NCBI GenBank assembly: GCA_023393755.1
Contig: JAEXCA010000099.1
Coordinates: 1 to 19,611 of the forward strand
Source: Actinomycetes bacterium
GTDB lineage: Bacteria; Actinomycetota; Actinomycetes; Propionibacteriales; Propionibacteriaceae
Reading direction: 5' to 3'
Length of the DNA: 19,611 nucleotides
Each line of letters opens with the position of its first letter. Position 1 is the stretch's first letter. Made by a program: the position numbers and the translations under genes. Below the pieces are notes generated by a model. The model was given only the letters and a program-made list of their open reading frames with translations, did no database searches and was not told the origin of the DNA. This document shows positions 14,908 to 19,611 of the stretch, one piece after another.

Positions 14908-16074
14908 ATGTTGCACGACCAGCGAGAGCGGCGGGGCTTCGGACGCCTGCGCCAGCTGCCTTCGAAGCGCTGGCAGGCCGCCTATACCGGGCCGGATCTC
15001 CAACTGCACCGCCCACCCTCCACCTTCATGACCAAGGATGACGCTGTGGCCTGGCTAGCCGCCGAGCGGAAGTTGATCGACCTCGACTCGTGGACGCCGC
15101 CGGTCGAGCGGCGAGCCGTCCGCCGGACGATGGGGCAGACACTCGAGGAGTTCGCCAACGACTGGCTGGCCGGCCGCAGGACCGCCAAGGGCGAGCCGTT
15201 GAAGGCGAGAACGGCGGCCGACTACCGCCGCTACCTCGACCGGCACATCCTGCCGACCCTGGGCAGCCTGCCGCTGCGACAGCTCAGCCCGGCGCGGGTT
15301 CAGGCGTGGTACGACGCCCTCGACTCCGAGACGCCCACCCAGCGCGCACACGTCTACCAACTGCTGCGGGCGATCGCCACCACCGCCGCCGACAAGAAGT
15401 TGATCCCGGCCAACCCGTGCAAGATCCCGGGCGCCGGACGCGCCCAGCGGGCCAAGAAGATCACGCCGGCGACTCCCGCCGAGCTGGCGGCGATCGCCGA
15501 GAATATGCCCAAGCGGCTGCAGCTGGCCGTCCTGCTCGGCGGCTGGTGCGCGCTGCGTTACGGCGAGATCGCCGAACTCCGCCGCCGGGACATCGACCTG
15601 AAGCGGGGGACCATCACCGTGGCCCGCGGCGTGACCTGGCCGAGCGTCCGCGATCCCGAGACTGGCAAGCTGACCTCCAAGGCCGTCGTGGGCACGCCCA
15701 AGACCGCGGCCGGCCTCCGCGAGGTCCACATTCCACCGCACATCCTCCCGGACGTGGAGGCCCACCTCGCCGAGCACACCGAGCGCGGCCGGGACGCGAT
15801 GCTGTTCTCGTCGTCCACCGGGCACCACATCCACCCGCGCGCGTTCGGTTGGCAGTACCACCAGGCGAGGGTGAAGACCGGCCGGCCCGACCTGCGATTC
15901 CACGACCTGCGCCACACGGGAGCCGTCCTGGCTGCCCAGACCGGCGCCACCCTCGCCGAACTTATGGGCAGGCTCGGCCACTCGACACCGGGTGCCGCAA
16001 TGCGTTACCAGCACGCAGCAGCCGACCGCGACAAGGCCATTGCCGAGGCGCTGTCAAGACTCGTGGAGGAGTGA
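14908..16074 (+). CDS. int: tyrosine recombinase/site-specific integrase
   Basis: 388-aa phage-type integrase. An N-terminal arm-binding segment (about 8-60, GFGRLRQLPSKRWQAAYTGP) is followed by a core-binding SAM-like domain (about 76-170) and the catalytic domain. Active-site residues are complete: R217 in CALRYGE, K265 as a candidate beta-hairpin lysine, H332 and R335 in HDLRHTG, H358 in LGHS, and Tyr367 in RYQHA. The ATG at 14908 is preferred because of the extended -10 just upstream. The frame is open back to 14746, but those codons cross the tRNA fragment. It should integrate and, with a directionality factor not seen here, excise the island at tRNA-His. Convergent with the arsC gene that follows. 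Confidence 0.92.
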   Translation: MLHDQRERRGFGRLRQLPSKRWQAAYTGPDLQLHRPPSTFMTKDDAVAWLAAERKLIDLDSWTPPVERRAVRRTMGQTLEEFANDWLAGRRTAKGEPLKARTAADYRRYLDRHILPTLGSLPLRQLSPARVQAWYDALDSETPTQRAHVYQLLRAIATTAADKKLIPANPCKIPGAGRAQRAKKITPATPAELAAIAENMPKRLQLAVLLGGWCALRYGEIAELRRRDIDLKRGTITVARGVTWPSVRDPETGKLTSKAVVGTPKTAAGLREVHIPPHILPDVEAHLAEHTERGRDAMLFSSSTGHHIHPRAFGWQYHQARVKTGRPDLRFHDLRHTGAVLAAQTGATLAELMGRLGHSTPGAAMRYQHAAADRDKAIAEALSRLVEE

Positions 16075-16113
16075 GCGGTTACGTACGCTGAACGTGATTC
16101 GTGCCGAGGGTCG

Positions 16114-16141
16114 CCGCGCGCAGTTCGGCAAGTCAGCGCGG
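16114..16141. terminator. possible hairpin between convergent int and arsC
   Basis: CCGCGC (16114-16119) and GCGCGG (16136-16141) can pair across a 16-base loop in the 77-bp gap between the two convergent genes. There is no T-tract on either side, so factor-independent termination is doubtful. Confidence 0.2.
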
Positions 16142-16151
16142 GGGGCCGTCG

Positions 16152-16814
16152 TCATAGGCCGAGCGAACCGATCAGGGTGCGCACGCGGCGTTCGAGGTCG
16201 TCACGGATGCGACGGACGGTGTCGAGGTCCTGGCCTGCCGGGTCGTCGAGTTCCCAGCTCTCGTAGCGTTTGCCGGGGAAGATCGGGCAGGCGTCACCGC
16301 AGCCCATGGTGATCAAGACGTCGGCGGCGCGAACGGTTTCGTCGGTCCAAGGCTTGGGGAACTCGTGGGCGATGTCGATGCCGCGTTCGGCCATGGCCTG
16401 GATGGCAACTGGGTTGACCTGGGTGCCGGGTTCGGACCCTCCTGACCAGACGACCGCGTTGTCGCCGGTGAGTGCCTGGAAGAAGCCGAGGGCCATCTGT
16501 GAGCGGCCGGCGTTGTGGGTGCACAGGAACAGCACGACGGGTTTGCCGTCATGGTGAAGGCCCTCGATCCGGGCCAAGGCCTGGAGTCGTTGGTGAGCGA
16601 ACCGTTCAGCGAGGAGCGGCAGGAACTTCCTTACTTTTGCCCGGTCGGCGAACTGATCGAATGAGCTGGCCAGGAATCGCTCGATGGTCTCCTTGCCGTA
16701 CAGGCCGGAGAAGTCCTTGGCTAGCTGGGCGGATGCCTGGTTGAGGGCGAGCTTCTCGTCGGTGCGCAGGCTTTCCCAGCTGCGCTCGGATACGGGGTGA
16801 GGCGCGGTGGTCAT
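16152..16814 (-). CDS. arsC: arsenate reductase with N-terminal three-helix domain
   Basis: 220 aa. Residues 1-90 are helical (for example LNQASAQLAKDFSGLYGKET) and resemble the three-helix dimerisation domain found on some actinobacterial arsenate-mycothiol transferases. Residues 92-220 form a low-molecular-weight phosphatase-like ArsC: P-loop LCTHNAGRS with nucleophile C98 and R104, then MGCGDACPIFPGKRYESWEL (170-189), and the acid loop DDPAG (190-194). It reduces As(V) to As(III), probably through mycothiol and mycoredoxin in an actinobacterium. Its ATG overlaps the stop of the upstream ArsR-ArsC fusion gene as ATGA, so the pair form one operon. It closely parallels the single-domain ArsC at 17580 in its catalytic half. 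Confidence 0.9.
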   Translation of the reverse strand: MTTAPHPVSERSWESLRTDEKLALNQASAQLAKDFSGLYGKETIERFLASSFDQFADRAKVRKFLPLLAERFAHQRLQALARIEGLHHDGKPVVLFLCTHNAGRSQMALGFFQALTGDNAVVWSGGSEPGTQVNPVAIQAMAERGIDIAHEFPKPWTDETVRAADVLITMGCGDACPIFPGKRYESWELDDPAGQDLDTVRRIRDDLERRVRTLIGSLGL

Positions 16815-17479
16815 GAGGGGGCTCCTTGGAAGCTGGCTGCGAGCCGGGCGATCCGGTCGGTGATGTCGGCGTAGACGGTGTCGAACGCTCGCGGCTCGTC
16901 GGTCCGGCTGGGGTCGGGGATGGACCAGTGCAGGGGTTCGTCGGCGAGTTCTTCGTAGGCACGGTCACAGACGGCGATGAGGAGTTCGTCGCCGGAGAGC
17001 ACATCTGCGGCGAGCTGGGGACGGGCGGTGGTGAGGTCGAGGCCGTGCCGTCTTCCGACTGCGACGGCTCCCGGGTGGACCCGGGCTGCCGGGTGCGTGC
17101 CACCGGAGACGACGGGGATGTCGACCACGGTCCTCCAGTACGCCTCGGCGAGTTGGGACCTCGCAGAGTTCTGGGAGCAGACGAATGCCACCTTGTTTGG
17201 CCGGGACGTCCGGCCAGCGCCGATCAGCTGATTGCAGGCGCGGGTGCGCGTGACGTAGGTGCGGCGGCCATCTCCTTCGGAACGACGGCGGGCGATCAGC
17301 CCTGCCTGCTCAAGGACGTGCAGATGATGGGCGGTGAGGTTGGTGGGCAGGTCGAGTCGCGCACTCAGTTCGCCTGAGGCGAGGTCGCCGTGGGCGAGCA
17401 GCTCAATGATCGCCAGGCGGGAGGGGTCCCCAAGGGCGGCGTAGGCGGCGGCCCTGTCCTTGAGGCCTGGTCGCTGCAT
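16811..17479 (-). CDS. ArsR-ArsC fusion: HTH regulator plus phosphatase-like domain
   Basis: 222 aa in two parts. Residues 8-80 form an ArsR-type winged helix-turn-helix (YAALGDPSRLAIIELLAHG, then LPTNLTAHHLHVLEQAGLIA and a basic wing RRRSEGDGRRTYV). Residues 96-215 form a low-molecular-weight phosphatase-like domain with KVAFVCSQNSARSQLAEAYW (P-loop C101 to R107) and IPDPS (187-191), with D189 a candidate general acid. The ArsR part has no Cys-x-Cys in its recognition region; the only cysteines are C82, C101 and C171, so the domain may be controlled by its own phosphatase-like domain or may not sense metalloid directly. ATG preceded by GGAGGT at good spacing. First gene of the minus-strand pair, divergent from the plus-strand arsC, and probably autoregulated at the palindrome upstream. 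Confidence 0.88.
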   Translation of the reverse strand: MQRPGLKDRAAAYAALGDPSRLAIIELLAHGDLASGELSARLDLPTNLTAHHLHVLEQAGLIARRRSEGDGRRTYVTRTRACNQLIGAGRTSRPNKVAFVCSQNSARSQLAEAYWRTVVDIPVVSGGTHPAARVHPGAVAVGRRHGLDLTTARPQLAADVLSGDELLIAVCDRAYEELADEPLHWSIPDPSRTDEPRAFDTVYADITDRIARLAASFQGAPS

Positions 17480-17498
17480 TTGGCTACCTCCATGCTTG

Positions 17499-17534
17499 TT
17501 GACTCAATAATAGCTGAGCTATTGTGGTCGTCAA
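17499..17534. promoter_or_regulatory. divergent ars promoters with 15-bp palindromic operator
   Basis: AATAGCTGAGCTATT at 17509-17523 is a perfect palindrome around a central G. On the minus strand TTGACG (complement of 17529-17534), a 16-bp spacer and TATTAT (complement of 17507-17512) form a good promoter for the ArsR-ArsC fusion gene, with the palindrome filling the spacer. On the plus strand TTGACT (17499-17504) and TATTGT (17520-17525) are separated by 15 bp, a weaker match. A bound dimer would block both directions. Which regulator binds is not known; the fusion protein is the obvious candidate. Confidence 0.65.
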
Positions 17535-17579
17535 GCCGCGACTGAGAACTCCGGACCATGCCAAGGGAAGTACCAACTC

Positions 17580-17984
17580 ATGAGTAGACCGACCGTCCTG
17601 TTCGTCTGCATCCACAATGCTGGCCGTTCCCAGATGGCCGCGGGGTACCTTCGCCACCTCGGCGGTGACGGGGTGGAGGTGCTGTCGGCCGGTTCCGCGC
17701 CCGCGGACTCGATCAACCCGGTCGCTGTGGCCGCGATGGCGGAGGAGGGCATCGACATCAGCGGCGAGCAGCCGAAGATCCTCACCACTGACGCCGTGAA
17801 GACCTCCGATGTCGTGGTCACGATGGGCTGCGGGGACACCTGCCCGTTCTATCCGGGCAAGCGTTACGAGGACTGGGTCCTGGATGACCCGGCCGGCCAG
17901 GGCATCGATGCCGTGCGTCCGATCCGCGACGAGATCCGCCGGCGGATCGAAGCACTTCTGGAGGAGTTGCTCCCGGTCGCGTGA
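17580..17984 (+). CDS. arsC: arsenate reductase (mycothiol-type), single domain
   Basis: 134-aa low-molecular-weight phosphatase-like ArsC, the size of Corynebacterium arsenate-mycothiol transferases. P-loop VLFVCIHNAGRSQMA has nucleophile C10 and R16; MGCGDTCPFYPGKRYEDWVL is at 82-101 and the acid loop DDPAG at 102-106. Cys84 and Cys88 lie in the region where thioredoxin-coupled ArsC has its resolving cysteines, but the motif matches the mycothiol-dependent group better. The ATG at 17580 has GGGAAG about 9 bases upstream. Divergent from the minus-strand ars pair across a shared operator. A separate promoter for arsR follows its stop, so it may be only partly cotranscribed with the downstream genes. 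Confidence 0.93.
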   Translation: MSRPTVLFVCIHNAGRSQMAAGYLRHLGGDGVEVLSAGSAPADSINPVAVAAMAEEGIDISGEQPKILTTDAVKTSDVVVTMGCGDTCPFYPGKRYEDWVLDDPAGQGIDAVRPIRDEIRRRIEALLEELLPVA

Positions 17985-17991
17985 GAAGGTC

Positions 17992-18012
17992 TATGCTTCA
18001 ACCGTGGTTGAA
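17992..18012 (+). promoter_or_regulatory. arsR promoter and operator overlapping the start codon
   Basis: TATGCT (17992-17997) is a good -10 located 6 bases before the GTG at 18004, consistent with leaderless transcription. TTCAACC-GT-GGTTGAA (17997-18012) is a perfect inverted repeat with 7-bp arms spanning the start codon, and a third half-site GGTTGAA follows at 18021-18027. TTCAA/TTGAA-type inverted repeats are typical ArsR-family operators, so autoregulation by the encoded ArsR is likely. Confidence 0.65.
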
Positions 18013-18339
18013 TCAAATGCGGTTGAAGTATCGACGGCGCTGCTGGCTGCTGTAGCGGATCCGATCCGCTGGCAGCTGATCTCCCAGCTGTCGGAGGAGA
18101 AGCGGTGCGTCTGCCAGCTGCGGACCGAGCCGGAGATCCCGGCGAACCTGCTCAGCTACCACCTGAAGGTGCTGCGGGAGGCCGGGCTGATCGTCGGCAC
18201 CCGGCGTGGCCGGTGGATCGACTACCAGCTCACCGACGACGCGATGGGCCGGCTCCACGCCGCGCTGCCCGTGCCCGGCACGGTCACGTGTGGCTGCGCG
18301 GTCGACCCCGAGCCGGCCTTGGCCGGCGCCCGGCGGTGA
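18004..18339 (+). CDS. arsR: ArsR-family metalloid-responsive repressor
   Basis: 111-aa winged helix-turn-helix repressor. AAVADPIRWQLISQLSEEKR is at 15-34. The metalloid site RCVCQL at 34-39 (C35, C37) corresponds to the Cys-Val-Cys of E. coli ArsR. The recognition helix region is NLLSYHLKVLREAGLIVG (48-65), with wing RRGRWIDYQLT (68-78). Two further cysteines near the C terminus (C96, C98 in TCGCA) may add a ligand. As(III) binding should release it from DNA. The GTG at 18004 is chosen because it sits 6 bases after a -10 box and inside an inverted repeat; upstream codons belong to arsC in another frame. Its stop overlaps the permease start (GTGA), so repressor and permease are coupled. Confidence 0.92.
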   Translation: MVESNAVEVSTALLAAVADPIRWQLISQLSEEKRCVCQLRTEPEIPANLLSYHLKVLREAGLIVGTRRGRWIDYQLTDDAMGRLHAALPVPGTVTCGCAVDPEPALAGARR

Positions 18340-19382
18340 CCACCCAGATCAGCCCCGTCCGGGCCGCCACCCGGCGGTGGGTCCTGTTCGGTGCCGCAGC
18401 CCTCGGCTGGGTCGCGGCCTACGCGCTCAACGAGGTCGCCTGGACGTGGCTGTACCAGACAGTCCTCGGGCTCGACATCACCACAGGCCGGGAGTCGATG
18501 CTGCACTTCTTCAGCTACGACACCATCAAGATCGCCCTGCTCCTGACCGGGATCATCTTCCTGGTCACCGTGCTGCGCAGCTTCATGAGCATCGAACGCA
18601 CCCGCGCCCTGCTCGGCGGAAGGCGTGAAGGCATCGGCAACGTCCTGGCCGCCTCCCTGGGCGTGGTCACCCCGTTCTGCTCCTGCAGCGCGGTCCCGGC
18701 CTTCATCGGGTTCGTCTCCTCCGGCATCCCGCTCGGAGTGACGATGAGCTTTCTCATCGCCAGCCCCCTGGTTAACGAGGTCGCGATCGCGCTGCTGCTC
18801 GGCCTGTTCGGGATCGGACCCACCCTGCTCTACGTGGGCGCCGGGCTGGTCGTCGCCATCGTCGCGGGCATGGTGATCGGCCGGCTTCGCCTCGAAGGCC
18901 AGGTCGAAGGGTTCGTGTACGAGACCCGGCTGCGCGGTCAGGTGGTCGACTCCACCGCCGGGCTGAGCTGGGACGACCGGCTCGCCATGGGACGCGAGGA
19001 GGTGGCATCGATCCTGCGCAAGATCTGGCCCTACCTGCTGGTGGGGATCGGGCTCGGAGCGGTCATCCACGGGTGGGCGCCCGAGGACTTCTTCGCTCGG
19101 TATGCGGGGCCGGACAATCCGTTCGCCGTGCTCGTCGCGGTCGCGATCGGGGTGCCGCTGTACTCCAACGCCGCCGGGATCCTGCCGCTGGTCGACGCCC
19201 TGTATGCGAAGGGCATGCCGATGGGCACCCTCCTGGCGTTCATGATGGCTACCGTCGCGCTCAGCCTGCCGGAGATGATCCTGCTGCGCCGCGTCCTGAA
19301 GCCGCGCCTGATCACCACCTTCGCCGCTGTCACCGCCCTCGGCATCGTCGCCGTTGGCTACCTCTTCAACGCCATCCTCTGA
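18336..19382 (+). CDS. DUF318-family permease, ArsP-type candidate
   Basis: 348-aa membrane protein of the DUF318/UPF0718 permease family, about eight hydrophobic segments in two halves. The first half holds the signature TPFCSCSAVPAFIGFVSSGI and SPLVNEVAIALLLGLFGIGP. The second half holds VGIGLGAVIHGWAPEDFF, VPLYSNAAGILPLVDALYAKG and PMGTLLAFMMATVALSLPEM. A cytoplasmic linker with charged residues separates them. Members called ArsP export trivalent organoarsenicals; others are linked to unspecified metal or arsenic stress. The cysteine pair in CSC within the membrane could bind As(III). It is coupled to arsR by a GTGA overlap and followed by a thioredoxin-like gene. It is not an Acr3 or ArsB pump, so the exact arsenical exported is uncertain. 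Confidence 0.85.
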   Translation: MTTQISPVRAATRRWVLFGAAALGWVAAYALNEVAWTWLYQTVLGLDITTGRESMLHFFSYDTIKIALLLTGIIFLVTVLRSFMSIERTRALLGGRREGIGNVLAASLGVVTPFCSCSAVPAFIGFVSSGIPLGVTMSFLIASPLVNEVAIALLLGLFGIGPTLLYVGAGLVVAIVAGMVIGRLRLEGQVEGFVYETRLRGQVVDSTAGLSWDDRLAMGREEVASILRKIWPYLLVGIGLGAVIHGWAPEDFFARYAGPDNPFAVLVAVAIGVPLYSNAAGILPLVDALYAKGMPMGTLLAFMMATVALSLPEMILLRRVLKPRLITTFAAVTALGIVAVGYLFNAIL

Positions 19383-19393
19383 AAGGGAACACC

Positions 19394-19611
19394 ATGCACG
19401 TCAAGATCCTCGGCTCCGGCTGCGCCAACTGCGTCAACCTCGAGAAGGCCACCCGCCAGGCGGTCGGCGAACTCGGCCTCGACGCCACCTTCGAGAAGGT
19501 GACCGACTACGCCGACATCGCCGCCTACGGGATCATGCGCACCCCTGGCCTGGTCGTCGACGAGCAGGTCCTGCTGGCCGGACGGGTCCCCACGGCGGGC
19601 CAGGTCAGGGA
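19394..19611 (+). CDS. small thioredoxin-like (redox-active disulfide) protein, partial
   Basis: The first 72 residues are present and the gene runs off the window edge; the family is usually 75-80 aa, so little is missing. A thioredoxin fold begins MHVKILGSGCANCVNLEKAT, with the redox pair C10-A-N-C13, and has a cis-proline candidate in RTPGLVVDEQ. Proteins of this kind (redox-active disulfide protein 2 group) commonly follow DUF318 permeases. The ATG has AAAGGGA about 5 bases upstream, 11 bp after the permease stop, so it is part of the arsR-permease operon. It might keep permease cysteines or an arsenical reduced, which is inference. Confidence 0.88.
   Translation, partial: MHVKILGSGCANCVNLEKATRQAVGELGLDATFEKVTDYADIAAYGIMRTPGLVVDEQVLLAGRVPTAGQVR

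Larger units (their letters stand above)
14742..19611. mobile_element. left end of a tRNA-His-integrated genomic island with arsenic genes
   Basis: The boundary is the tRNA-His 3' fragment at 14742-14766. To its right come a complete tyrosine integrase gene and then arsenic genes up to the window edge. Given the fragment's orientation, the intact tRNA-His gene should lie beyond the right edge, at the other end of the element. No transfer, replication or phage structural genes are visible in this part, so the class of element is undetermined. Inclusion of the ars genes in the island is inferred from proximity. Confidence 0.55.

Overview
The window is high-GC, densely coding DNA with frequent GTG starts and many 4-8 bp start/stop overlaps. 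It comes from an actinobacterium. Mycothiol-type arsenate reductases, a split (CrtYc/CrtYd) lycopene cyclase and an actinobacterial CrtU all support this. The order is not certain from sequence alone.

Region 1 (1-10373) is a light-regulated aromatic carotenoid locus. On the left, a CrtT-like methyltransferase gene (+) converges on, and overlaps, a DNA photolyase gene (-). The photolyase gene is translationally coupled to a CarH/LitR-type adenosylcobalamin photoreceptor-repressor gene. Divergent from that regulator runs an eight-gene operon with overlaps or a 1-nt gap at every junction: a TspO-like tryptophan-rich membrane protein, idi, crtE, crtI, crtB, crtYc, crtYd, crtU. Together these enzymes would take IPP to GGPP, phytoene, lycopene, beta-carotene and then isorenieratene. 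The shared 140-bp control region has repeats that could be the regulator's operator.

Region 2 (10374-14741) starts with a PAS-GAF sensor gene whose GAF domain breaks off where the tail of a convergent gene begins. That convergent gene encodes an 888-residue DHA2-type MFS transporter. About 400 residues of coiled coil are inserted before its last membrane segment, including four 14-residue repeats and a run of about 13 heptads. A MarR-family gene lies immediately upstream on the same strand and is the likely regulator.

Region 3 (14742-19611) looks like the left end of a genomic island. A 25-bp fragment matching the 3' end of tRNA-His (minus strand) sits next to a complete tyrosine-recombinase gene. 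Behind it lies an arsenic locus. A minus-strand pair (an ArsR-ArsC fusion and an ArsC with an N-terminal helical domain) diverges, around a 15-bp palindrome, from a plus-strand set: a single-domain ArsC, an ArsR with a Cys-Val-Cys site, a DUF318/ArsP-type permease and a small thioredoxin-like protein that runs off the window. The intact tRNA-His gene and the far end of the island should lie to the right of the window.

The most unusual items are the MFS-coiled-coil protein, the TspO-like gene heading a carotenoid operon beside a B12 photoreceptor, the ArsR-ArsC fusion without an obvious metalloid site, and the tRNA-His island boundary.
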